13,357 nt of DNA from Sedimentisphaerales bacterium. GTDB lineage: Bacteria > Planctomycetota > Phycisphaerae > Sedimentisphaerales > Anaerobacaceae. The position numbers and the translations under genes were made by a program. The notes below the pieces were generated by a model. It searched no databases and was not told where the DNA came from. It saw only the letters and a program-made list of their open reading frames with translations. Shown in pieces: positions 1 through 6,260 of this stretch (position 1 is its first letter; every line of letters begins with the position of its first letter). The DNA is taken from NCBI GenBank assembly GCA_016933985.1, contig JAFGTU010000042.1, positions 1 through 13,357 on the forward strand, given 5' to 3'.

Positions 1-135
1 AACATGACCAACAGCAACGGCTCAATCAGCCAGGTAAGGCTCAGAAAAGACGGCGTCGGCTACGTCGGCACCAGGGGCGAATACTACGATCACCTGCCTA
101 CCGGGGAGGAGCTAAGACCGGTTTATGGCTTTTGA
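1..135 (+). CDS. C-terminal end of an unidentified protein (5' partial)
   Basis: Frame 1 is open from the first base to TGA at 133-135, giving 44 residues that end in LRPVYGF. It is most simply the end of a gene entering from the left. An in-frame ATG at 4-6 exists, but whether it has a ribosome binding site lies outside the window, so a 43-aa complete protein cannot be excluded. The visible part is hydrophilic, rich in Gly and Tyr, and has no membrane segment. I do not recognise the family. A hairpin terminator follows within about 20 bases, which supports a real gene end here. Confidence 0.5.
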   Translation, partial: NMTNSNGSISQVRLRKDGVGYVGTRGEYYDHLPTGEELRPVYGF

Positions 136-155
136 CGCTGCCGTCGGTTCATAGC

Positions 156-185
156 CCGCAGGCCTTTATGTCCCTGCGGTATTTT
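156..185 (+). terminator. Rho-independent terminator after the first gene
   Basis: A perfect 7-bp stem, CCGCAGG (156-162) with CCTGCGG (173-179), has a 10-nt loop and is followed by TATTTT (180-185). It sits between the stop at 135 and the promoter at 202, so it would separate the upstream gene from the sigma factor unit. The stem is the same 7-mer pair as the hairpin at 2412-2430. Confidence 0.6.
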
Positions 186-201
186 AGGGAGCCAAAAAAT
201 G

Positions 202-230
202 TTGCCAAATCGCTGCATCAGGGCTATAAT
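202..230 (+). promoter_or_regulatory. Sigma70-type promoter of the ECF sigma factor unit
   Basis: A -35 box TTGCCA (202-207) and a perfect -10 box TATAAT (225-230) are separated by exactly 17 bases (208-224). Transcription would start near 237 and give a leader of about 115 bases before the ATG at 352. Because the promoter lies downstream of the ATG at 199, it argues against that longer start. Confidence 0.65.
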
Positions 231-351
231 TTCTGTGACCTATCGGCAGTTTGGTGCCTTTTTTAGATGGGATGGAACCCTCGTGGAACGCCTGTTATGG
301 CACAACAAAGGGCACAGCGCATCGAGTATAGGCAGAACTAAGAGGCTTGCT

Positions 352-924
352 ATGGACAAACGGCTGCGAAAGGCCCTGGAGGGCCTATCCGACCCGGACA
401 TGGAGCGCCGCCGCCGCGCAATGGAACCCTTTGTCAGGGCAACATTTGAAACATTTATAAGGTACTTGTATCGATATCTCGGCAACGAGGTGGAATGTGA
501 GGATGTCCTCGAAGATGTATATGCCGATATTTGGGAGGACCCGGGAAAACTGCGAAACATCACCAGCGAGAGACTATTGCTCAGAACCGTGTATCTGTAC
601 TACATGCGAGGCCGTCTCAGGGATGTCTATAGAAGGCTTAACCGGAATTTGTGCCTGTCGCAGAATGATTTGATGAATCTCACGGCCCCTGATTTGGGTA
701 TCCTCGAGTTGATGTCGCAGCAAGAACTAAAAGATGCACTTGCCCGCATATTGGGCCACCTCAAAGCCAGAGAGCGAAGAGCCATACAGCTCTGGATGGA
801 CGGTATGTCAAACAGGGCAATCGCTAACGAGCTCAAAACGACCGTCGGGGCCGTGAAAATGCTGAAATTCAGAACCCTATTGAAACTAAGGAAAATGCTG
901 CGAGATTATTGCCACCAACAGTAG
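352..924 (+). CDS. ECF-type RNA polymerase sigma factor (sigma-70 family)
   Basis: This 190-aa protein would direct RNA polymerase to a small set of promoters. Residues about 25-95 resemble sigma region 2: helices rich in aromatic and basic residues, with the acidic DVLEDVYADIWED stretch near 51-63 that matches the family's D-x-x-Q/E-E-V-F-x-x-W pattern. Residues about 130-185 resemble region 4, a helix-turn-helix containing GMSNRAIANELKTTVGAVK. Length is normal for a two-domain ECF sigma. Start: ATG 352 has AAGAGG at 340-345, six bases away. An in-frame ATG at 199 also has an AGGGAG box, but a good promoter (202-230) lies inside that extension and the extra 51 residues do not look like sigma sequence, so 352 is preferred. 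No membrane anti-sigma factor is next to it; the following gene, 30 bases on, may be its regulatory partner (inference). Confidence 0.85.
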   Translation: MDKRLRKALEGLSDPDMERRRRAMEPFVRATFETFIRYLYRYLGNEVECEDVLEDVYADIWEDPGKLRNITSERLLLRTVYLYYMRGRLRDVYRRLNRNLCLSQNDLMNLTAPDLGILELMSQQELKDALARILGHLKARERRAIQLWMDGMSNRAIANELKTTVGAVKMLKFRTLLKLRKMLRDYCHQQ

Positions 925-954
925 CGCAGCAAATTCCGAAAGGAGCAGGATAAA

Positions 955-1290
955 ATGTCTCACACAGATAGAGAAATCCAGGAATTGCTGGCCGATTATG
1001 CCGAGGCCCTGCGAGACGGCTCCATACCGGTTTTTCTCAAGTCCCTCACACGCGGCGAGGGCCGAAGAATATCGTCCGCCCCCGAGTTTTGGGATGCCGC
1101 CGAAGTCGTCAGATACCTCAACAGCGCCGGCTTCGCCGACAAGGCCGCCACGCCCGGTGTGGACCTTTTCATCTCACGAGTCGATGCCAAAGTCGCCTCG
1201 CGGCTGAAGAAGGCCCGCGGCTCGGCCAGGACCACACGCAAAACTCCCAGGCCCGCTGCAAGAGCGAAAAGGACTGAGAAAACGACATGA
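955..1290 (+). CDS. Small hypothetical protein with Lys/Arg-rich tail, partner of the ECF sigma unit
   Basis: This 111-aa soluble protein has no signal peptide or membrane helix. Residues 1-85 look like a compact helical domain with the segments REIQELLADYAEALRDG and WDAAEVVRYLNSAGF. Residues 86-111 are low-complexity and strongly basic (Lys, Arg, Ala, Thr, Pro), like nucleic-acid-binding tails of histone H1-like proteins. The start has AAAGGAG at 939-945. It lies 30 bases after the sigma gene, and its stop overlaps the next start as ATGA (1287-1290), so the three genes are probably one transcript with translational coupling to the third. It could be a soluble anti-sigma or sigma-modulating protein, or a nucleic-acid-binding cofactor for the third gene; I recognise no family and neither role is shown by the sequence. 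Confidence 0.7.
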   Translation: MSHTDREIQELLADYAEALRDGSIPVFLKSLTRGEGRRISSAPEFWDAAEVVRYLNSAGFADKAATPGVDLFISRVDAKVASRLKKARGSARTTRKTPRPAARAKRTEKTT

Positions 1291-2366
1291 TTCTGGACTG
1301 TTACCAGTGCTCATCCTGCTATTTTGAGGATAAGGAGGCATCGACCAGGATCGACCCAGCCACCATTTCGCCGCCCCAGCCACGAATGGAATTCAACGAC
1401 GTCTTTGTCGTTTTTATCTGCGTCGAACTCTATGACGACCGCCGCGAGCTCGACGAGCTTGTCCAGGAATTCGCCAATCTCGCCGATCTTCTCGGAAAAA
1501 GACCCATTGTACTGTGCCCGAATGTCCACCTCTCCATCGACAGGGCCCCCGAAGATCATGCCGTCCGGCTCATCGCCGAGCTCGAAAAAATGCTCCTTGA
1601 AAAAGACTTTCAGGTTCACCGCCTATCATTCGGATATCACAAAAAGTACGGAATCCAGTGCAACGGCAACGTCGGCAGCACCATAGGCAGAAGGTTCTAC
1701 GGCTCGGAAGAAAAGCAGTTCCTCAGACTCCTGACCCGTCTTGGGGTTTGCCAGCCGGAATCTTTGCCGAAAGATATGCCCGATTGGGCCAAACCCCTCA
1801 CAGAGCGCCGGCTAAAGGTCCTGGCAAGCCGAAAAGAGGCATACGCCGTTGCAAGGCAGATGCTCAAAGACCAGCTCGACGCCACAGGCAACAGCGAGCT
1901 GTGGACATGCATGCTCTTCGAGGGCGAACGCAAGCCCATAGACGACTACCTCAGCACCCTCTACGAAATCATCGAGGATTATCCCGACGTCAGGATTCAT
2001 CGAGCGATGAATCTCAGTGTCGCCGGCTTCTCAAACGCCGCCAGACATCTGTTCCGCAGGTATCCCGAAGCGCTCGAATCGGGCAGGCTTTGCATATACA
2101 ACAGTGTCGTCTCTGATATCGAGTTTCTGCTCACCAGAAGCTCCGTCCTTCTCGCCTTTCCGCACAAACCCAAGAAGGCTGGCTCGCACGCAGGCGAAAT
2201 ATCGTTCGGCATCTACTGCAAGGACGCCGACTTCGCCAAGAATATGATCCATTGGTACAAGACCTTTCTCGTTGACGCAAGATTCGGATGGATTCGCACG
2301 GAGGCCGAGCTGGACGCCACCATAAACGAATTGGAGGAGGAAAAGTTTCAGGACAAGGGCCAGTAA
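1287..2366 (+). CDS. Protein with archaeal threonyl-tRNA synthetase-type editing domain fused to an unknown C-terminal domain
   Basis: A 359-aa soluble protein. Residues 1-140 match the editing domain of archaeal ThrRS (tRNA-Thr_ED, D-aminoacyl-tRNA deacylase fold), which removes serine from Ser-tRNA(Thr): a start like the archaeal N-terminus, the strand DVFVVFICVE (38-47), CPNVHLS (77-83) like archaeal YPFAHLS, and FGYHKKYGIQC (115-125) like FGYYKAFKISC. H81 and K119 fall where, from memory of the Pyrococcus enzyme, His83 and Lys121 lie. The Tyr before that lysine is His118, and the family glutamate near 134 appears to be Thr132, so activity is uncertain. No aminoacylation or anticodon domain follows. 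Residues about 172-335 form a second alpha/beta domain (RIHRAMNLS 237-244, LLAFPHKP 288-295, EISFGIYCKD 304-313), reminiscent of effector domains of TrmB/PLD-like regulators, with low certainty. The start matches the archaeal start and overlaps the upstream gene by ATGA. Confidence 0.75.
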   Translation: MILDCYQCSSCYFEDKEASTRIDPATISPPQPRMEFNDVFVVFICVELYDDRRELDELVQEFANLADLLGKRPIVLCPNVHLSIDRAPEDHAVRLIAELEKMLLEKDFQVHRLSFGYHKKYGIQCNGNVGSTIGRRFYGSEEKQFLRLLTRLGVCQPESLPKDMPDWAKPLTERRLKVLASRKEAYAVARQMLKDQLDATGNSELWTCMLFEGERKPIDDYLSTLYEIIEDYPDVRIHRAMNLSVAGFSNAARHLFRRYPEALESGRLCIYNSVVSDIEFLLTRSSVLLAFPHKPKKAGSHAGEISFGIYCKDADFAKNMIHWYKTFLVDARFGWIRTEAELDATINELEEEKFQDKGQ

Positions 2367-2380
2367 GTGCCGAGTGAGAA

Positions 2381-2399
2381 CCCCACGTAAAACGTGGGG
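2381..2399. repeat. Perfect palindromic hairpin, first of two in tandem
   Basis: CCCCACGT (2381-2388) and ACGTGGGG (2392-2399) form a perfect 8-bp stem with a 3-base AAA loop, 15 bases after the stop of the editing-domain gene. There is no T-run directly after it, so alone it is not a classical terminator. With the hairpin at 2412-2430 it forms a tandem pair. It could also be a degenerate REP-like element (inference). Confidence 0.6.
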
Positions 2400-2411
2400 C
2401 GAAATACTTAG

Positions 2412-2434
2412 CCTGCGGTTTTACCGCAGGTTTT
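2412..2434 (+). terminator. Rho-independent terminator of the ECF sigma / editing-domain unit
   Basis: CCTGCGGT (2412-2419) pairs perfectly with ACCGCAGG (2423-2430) over a TTT loop and is followed by TTTT (2431-2434). It ends the three-gene unit before the symporter. The stem uses the same 7-mer as the hairpin at 156-179, with the arms in the opposite order. Confidence 0.7.
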
Positions 2435-2476
2435 GACCCATAGAATTATACTTGACAAAGTATTGAGGTTTAAGCT

Positions 2477-3862
2477 GTGAATACCACGCTGCACGCGGTT
2501 GTTATTGCCGTCTATGTGCTGCTGCTGACTGTTGTTGCGTTGCGCGCACGCGCCGCCACGGTGTTCGCCGACTTTTCCGTGGCTCGAAGGGCCCTGCCCC
2601 TGGCGTTGGTGTTCGGCAGCCTCGCGGCGACATACGTCGGGCCGGTCTTCTCGATCGGGTTTGTGGGCAAGGGATTCACCAGCGGCTTCCTCTTCTGGGG
2701 AATTGGTCTGGCTTACGCCGCCCAGAACATCCTCGTCGGCCTGTTCATCGCGCCTCGCCTCCGCGCACTGGGAAACTGCCACACCCTCGGCGACGCAGTA
2801 GGCCAGAAATACGACCGCACCTGTCAGATCCTCGCCGGCGTCATCTCCGTCGGCGTCTGCGCGGGCCTGGCAGCCGTTATGGCAAAGGCGGGCGGAGACG
2901 TCCTCAGGAACATCTTCCTCCTGCCCCATTGGTCCGCCGTTGTAATCGTGGTCGGCATAACCACACTCTACACCACCTTCGGCGGCCTCAAAGCCAGCGT
3001 CGTTACGGATGCCTTCCAGTTCACCTCCTTCGCCGTATTACTGCCCGCGGCACTGATCTGGATACTCCTTTCCCACCCAAATCCAGGCGGCATCACATTC
3101 ACCAAGGCCATTGCAACCACCACTATGGCCGGCTTCAAGTCAACAAGTCCTATGCAGATTGTAGGACTGCTTACGGCCTTCCTGCTCGGAGAAACCCTGA
3201 TTCCACCCTACGCCAACCGCGCGCTCGCCTCGAAAACCACTGCCGTATCGAGGAACAGTTTCATACTTGCCGGCCTCTTCAGCATCGCCTGGTTTGCCGT
3301 AATGATAGCGCTCGGAATCGCCGGTCGAACCGTCATCCTCGGCGACCCGCCCGAAGACAACGTCCTGATGATCTTGATCGAATCGACAATACCCAGATTC
3401 GGCTACACCCTGCTGCTCGTAGTGCTCATTTCCGTCATTATGTCGAGCCTCGATTCGCTTCTTAACGCCGGCGCCGTTGTCTTCACCCAGGATATCGTAA
3501 AGCCCTTTGCGAAATTGTCCGACAACGCCGCCCTGAATCTTGGACGCTGCGCCACCATCGCAATCGCCGCAACGGCCTGCGCCGGCGCCGTCGCCGTCAA
3601 GAGCATTGTCAGCGGCCTGCTCGTCTGCTACACAATATGGGCCCCGGCTATCCTGCCCGCTTTGATTATAGGTCTTTGGGTCAAGCGTCCGCACCCGCTC
3701 GCCGGCATCCTGTCTATGGGTGTCGGGACCATCGTGGCGATAGTCTTTGAGTTTGTCTATCATTCCGCTATAGGCATCCCCACCATAATCCCGGCCCTCG
3801 GCGCCGGCCTGCTCGCTTATGCCCTCGGCCACTGGATGGAGAAGACGAAGTTTGGAGCCTGA
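2477..3862 (+). CDS. Sodium:solute symporter (SSS family) permease
   Basis: A 461-aa inner-membrane protein with about 12-13 hydrophobic helices, the usual size and density for the Na+/solute symporter family. Family marks are LYTTFGGLKASVVTDAFQF (helix 5 region, about 162-180) and MSSLDSLLNAG (322-332), whose Ser-Ser pair S323/S324 matches the family's sodium-site serines. The substrate cannot be read from the sequence; sugars, carboxylates and amino acids are all possible. The start is GTG at 2477 with GAGG at 2465-2468, eight bases away. A TTGACA at 2452-2457 has no matching -10, so the promoter is not assigned. It follows the double hairpin at 2381-2434 and is probably transcribed separately from the sigma unit. 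The ATG of the next gene lies four bases after its stop codon. Confidence 0.88.
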   Translation: MNTTLHAVVIAVYVLLLTVVALRARAATVFADFSVARRALPLALVFGSLAATYVGPVFSIGFVGKGFTSGFLFWGIGLAYAAQNILVGLFIAPRLRALGNCHTLGDAVGQKYDRTCQILAGVISVGVCAGLAAVMAKAGGDVLRNIFLLPHWSAVVIVVGITTLYTTFGGLKASVVTDAFQFTSFAVLLPAALIWILLSHPNPGGITFTKAIATTTMAGFKSTSPMQIVGLLTAFLLGETLIPPYANRALASKTTAVSRNSFILAGLFSIAWFAVMIALGIAGRTVILGDPPEDNVLMILIESTIPRFGYTLLLVVLISVIMSSLDSLLNAGAVVFTQDIVKPFAKLSDNAALNLGRCATIAIAATACAGAVAVKSIVSGLLVCYTIWAPAILPALIIGLWVKRPHPLAGILSMGVGTIVAIVFEFVYHSAIGIPTIIPALGAGLLAYALGHWMEKTKFGA

Positions 3863-3865
3863 AAT

Positions 3866-4012
3866 ATGTCCTCAGTTATCGTAATACTCGTAGTAATAGC
3901 CGCCGCCCTGGTAATGGCAAGCGGGGTCTGGGTGGCAACAGCTCTGATACGCACCCTAACCCGAAGTAGCGCCAATCCGAACAGTAATCCGCCGACGGAT
4001 ACCCGACCGTAG
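3866..4012 (+). CDS. 48-aa single-pass membrane protein coupled to the symporter
   Basis: ATG at 3866 begins four bases after the symporter stop, and GGAG at 3854-3857 inside the end of the symporter gene is a well-spaced ribosome binding site. Residues 4-28 form one strongly hydrophobic helix rich in Val, Ile and Ala. The tail (29-48) is polar, with R29 and R33 after the helix and many Pro, Asn, Ser and Thr. The layout resembles the tiny accessory subunits found beside some sodium-coupled transporters (for example MetS-type small subunits of NSS transporters); no sequence homology is claimed. The role as a symporter partner is inferred from the coupling only. Confidence 0.6.
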   Translation: MSSVIVILVVIAAALVMASGVWVATALIRTLTRSSANPNSNPPTDTRP

Positions 4013-4150
4013 GCCTGCCCCGTGCGGGCTTGTCCCTTGGGGAGGAAGATGCAATCTGCCGGCCACAGACAGGAAGTCGTCCTTGCGGACAATGGGGGCG
4101 CTGCCTTATATTGGCTCTGAGCCAAAAAAAGAAACCGGCAAAGGACGAGT

Positions 4151-4564
4151 ATGGCAAAGCTGACTTTTACTCTTGAGGAGCTCATCGGCATCCTGATCGG
4201 CAAAAAGCTCTTGCCCGGAGAGATAGTCCGTCTGAAGGTTAAAGGCCAGAGAATCCACTTTGTTATTAAGACCGGCGCGTTCATTCTGCCGTTTGTCCCC
4301 GCTTCGCTGGGCTTCTCGAGCTTTGACGGCAATAATGCCGTATTCGAATTGACTATGGTGAGCAGCCATTTGAGCAGGGCCAAGAGTTTGTTCAGCGACC
4401 TGATCAAGCCCATGCTCCCGCAGTGCATGGAGTTGGACTACCCGAGGATATCCGTCGATGTGAACAAACTACTCGCCGAAAAAGGCATCAAAGCCGTGCG
4501 GGTGAAGGATATGTTCTTCGAGAACGAGAACTTCGCCGTTTTAACCTGCAGCATCCAAAGCTAA
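4151..4564 (+). CDS. Hypothetical soluble protein, 137 aa
   Basis: Not recognised. The protein has no signal peptide and no clear membrane helix. The first half alternates short hydrophobic and charged stretches (LTFTLEELIGILIGKKLLPG; IVRLKVKGQRIHFVIK), suggesting beta strands. The second half is mixed alpha/beta and ends in ENENFAVLTCSIQS. The start ATG 4151 has AAGGA at 4141-4145, five bases away. The upstream gap 4013-4150 holds no convincing gene, only a short hairpin around the TTGGCT/AGCCAA pair near 4113-4127 followed by an A-run rather than a T-run. The next gene begins 57 bases downstream on the same strand and may be co-transcribed. Confidence 0.7.
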   Translation: MAKLTFTLEELIGILIGKKLLPGEIVRLKVKGQRIHFVIKTGAFILPFVPASLGFSSFDGNNAVFELTMVSSHLSRAKSLFSDLIKPMLPQCMELDYPRISVDVNKLLAEKGIKAVRVKDMFFENENFAVLTCSIQS

Positions 4565-4621
4565 CCATGCGGGAAGGAATGGCCGAGCTGCTCCGGGCGC
4601 ACGGCGGAAAGGAATAGGCAG

Positions 4622-5029
4622 ATGAATAAGCAATGGTGGCTGGCGGCGATGTTGAGAGTCAGCGGCGTGGGGATGATGTTCTCGCTGATCTTTGTGTTCT
4701 GCCCGTTTTCGTGGATGGTGCGGATCAACGGCTGGCTTGGAATGGGCCAGGAGCTTATCTATACACCCGTTACAAACTACCTTATCCGTACGCTATCGGG
4801 AATGTACGCAATCATCGGCGGGCTATTCATCTTCGTCTCTTTCGACCTGCCGCGATATCGCGATATAATACGATTCTTAGGCACAATCGCAATCGCCGCC
4901 GGAGTAGGCGTCACCATCCTCGACGCAATCCTCCGCCTGCCCTTAGCCTGGACAGCCCTCGAAGGCCCAATGACAATAGCCCTCGGAGCAATTATCCTCT
5001 ACCTATCCAAACCAGCTCGAAGACGATGA
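4622..5029 (+). CDS. Hypothetical integral membrane protein with four predicted helices
   Basis: A 135-aa protein with four hydrophobic segments at roughly residues 9-30, 50-72, 80-103 and 108-129, short charged loops, and a basic C-terminus (KPARRR), so both ends probably face the cytoplasm. ATG 4622 has AAAGGA at 4608-4613, eight bases away. No family is recognised and no catalytic motif is visible. It could be a small transport accessory or a structural membrane protein; neither is supported beyond topology. It converges with the gene at 5086-5469, and a loose inverted repeat lies between them. Confidence 0.7.
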   Translation: MNKQWWLAAMLRVSGVGMMFSLIFVFCPFSWMVRINGWLGMGQELIYTPVTNYLIRTLSGMYAIIGGLFIFVSFDLPRYRDIIRFLGTIAIAAGVGVTILDAILRLPLAWTALEGPMTIALGAIILYLSKPARRR

Positions 5030-5053
5030 AAATGCAAGCAGGATGGGTAGTGG

Positions 5054-5087
5054 GACTATTCTTCCGTCATCCTCTCACCGAATAGTC
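5054..5087. terminator. Possible bidirectional terminator between convergent genes
   Basis: GACTATTC (5054-5061) is perfectly repeated in inverted form as GAATAGTC (5080-5087) with an 18-base spacer. It lies between two convergent genes and overlaps the stop codon of the minus-strand gene. The loop is long and there is no strong T-run on either side, so the terminator role is tentative. Confidence 0.3.
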
Positions 5088-5469
5088 AGGAACGGTGACC
5101 CTCTAACGTTCCCTGCACTACCTCGTTGGCATGGTCACTGGTCCGATTCGACTGCCTCATAGCAAATGGTATCAGGAGTACAAGCAGTACCGTCGCATGG
5201 AACGCCGTAGCATTAGGGTCGGTCGTTCCGATGGTAAGAATTGTCAGTGCAGTCAGCGCCAGCAACCCGCTGTGTCCGACCTTGGCGTTAAAGAAATACA
5301 CCGCTGCCGATATTGCCATGCCCAAACAAAGAAATTGTTTGGAAAAAGCAACCGTTGCGCCGCCCACCCGAAAGTAAAGCGACGCATAGTAAACCGAGAA
5401 TCCGCCGCACAAAAGCACATAGATTCCGGCAATCACAGTAATATACCATTTTCTGCTATGTGTATTCAT
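5086..5469 (-). CDS. Hypothetical integral membrane protein, 127 aa
   Basis: Not recognised. Four hydrophobic segments lie at about residues 8-30, 42-60, 66-84 and 90-104, followed by a polar 22-residue C-terminal tail. It resembles small DUF-type planctomycete membrane proteins only in size and topology. The start ATG (5467-5469 on the plus strand) has a GAGGAG box a few bases upstream in the transcript, a strong ribosome binding site. A good sigma70-type promoter lies at 5554-5582 on the same strand, implying a leader near 78 bases. The gene appears monocistronic, because the next minus-strand open frame upstream is a gene remnant ending at 5619. Confidence 0.65.
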   Translation of the reverse strand: MNTHSRKWYITVIAGIYVLLCGGFSVYYASLYFRVGGATVAFSKQFLCLGMAISAAVYFFNAKVGHSGLLALTALTILTIGTTDPNATAFHATVLLVLLIPFAMRQSNRTSDHANEVVQGTLEGHRS

Positions 5470-5553
5470 TCGGCTTCTCCTCGGCGGAGTACTGATTAGC
5501 CTACATTTCTCTTATACGTTCCATTAAGACACTCCTGCGTGTCCTGACTATAT

Positions 5554-5582
5554 ATAATACCAGAACATTAATCGAGTTTCAA
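5554..5582 (-). promoter_or_regulatory. Sigma70-type promoter for the 127-aa membrane protein
   Basis: Read on the minus strand, TTGAAA (5577-5582) and TATTAT (5554-5559) are separated by exactly 17 bases. Each box differs from consensus by one base. The region is AT-rich compared with its surroundings and points toward the gene starting at 5469. Confidence 0.5.
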
Positions 5583-5618
5583 TAATTTTAACCCCAGGCT
5601 GGAATAGAAGAAAATGTG

Positions 5619-6155
5619 CTACCTGTGCAGTCTGTATGCTGCGTCCCATTGTATTTCGGGCAGGGGGATTTTCAGGGTTTGGTCGGCGGCAACGGTGACT
5701 GGTTGTGATTTTATTGTCTTTCCGGCCTGGGGGTCGAAGGTCTCTATGGTCCATTTGCCGCCGGGCAGGTCTTTTATTATTAGAGTTGTTGGCTTTGTCG
5801 GGCTGGGTTTAAGGTCCGGCTTTGCGGCGTTGGACCAGGTGTGGTGCGGGTTTTGTATCCATATCAACCCTCTGGTTTTGCCGAGCAGGCCGTAGCAGCG
5901 CAGTGTTGTTTCATCGGCGATGGCTGCCTCTATCTTCTTCGGATTCTGCTCAACGAAGTCGAAGCCTTCTATCCACCGGTTGAACGCCCCGTAGAGCGGA
6001 TAGAGGTTCCGGGGATTGATGTAGCTATCCCACCACCACGACATCGGCGTGCCGGCCATCCTCCCTACCGCTTCGAGTGATTGACTGTTGAGGTTCCGTA
6101 AAGGGATTCTTGGATTGCAGCAGGAGAAAACGGCCAATTCGCAGAATTCAATCAC
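5619..6155 (-). pseudogene. C-terminal remnant of a GH5-like / DUF5060-type glycoside hydrolase
   Basis: The open frame encodes 178 residues. From about residue 29 (near 6071) to the end it looks like the C-terminal part of large secreted glycoside hydrolases of the GH5-like, DUF5060-containing kind: MAGTPMSWWWDSYINP (33-48), the end of the barrel, then a beta-sandwich with LIWIQNPHHTW, LPGGKWTIETFDPQAGK and a final IPLPEIQWDAAYRLHR. Such proteins usually have 450 or more residues. The catalytic barrel is absent, and the first 28 residues match nothing sensible. The frame's first codon is a GTG (6153-6155) with no ribosome binding site in front. The pseudopilin gene ends 106 bases further on, so there is no room for the missing part. 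I call it a truncated, probably dead gene. The family assignment comes from recalled sequence patterns. Confidence 0.6.
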
Positions 6156-6260
6156 GAGGATGGATAGCGATTATGCTTCAGCGGTCGTTGACTCTTAGAT
6201 GACGAACTGATAACAGCCTTAGAACCAGCTCCGCCATTTGGGCGGCAAAATGCGCCCCAT

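Noticed and set aside
2452..2457. TTGACA, a perfect -35 box before the symporter
   Set aside because: No -10 box lies 16-18 bases downstream; that position falls on the start codon. TATACT at 2447-2452 also lacks a matching -35.
2408..2929. 173-aa minus-strand open frame opposite the symporter
   Set aside because: It is the antisense of a well-supported membrane protein gene, with low-complexity charged composition typical of a GC-rich shadow frame.
3140..3832. 230-aa minus-strand open frame opposite the symporter
   Set aside because: It is rich in Gly, Asp and Gln with no hydrophobic core or recognisable motif, and is fully overlapped by the symporter on the other strand.
4113..4134. TTGGCT/AGCCAA hairpin followed by an A-run before the 137-aa gene
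   Set aside because: The stem is short and the run is A on the plus strand; on the minus strand the U-run would precede the stem. Neither orientation makes a terminator.
3817..4428. 203-aa minus-strand open frame spanning the small membrane protein and the 137-aa gene
   Set aside because: It overlaps three plus-strand genes that have proper ribosome binding sites. Its own sequence shows no family features.
4567..4617. 16-codon open frame between two genes on the plus strand
   Set aside because: It is very short with no separate ribosome binding site, and its end coincides with the binding site of the next gene at 4622. It is more likely spacer sequence.
5541..5560. TATAAT-like box on the plus strand in the AT-rich stretch
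   Set aside because: There is no acceptable -35 at the right distance and no plus-strand gene downstream. The minus-strand promoter reading is better.
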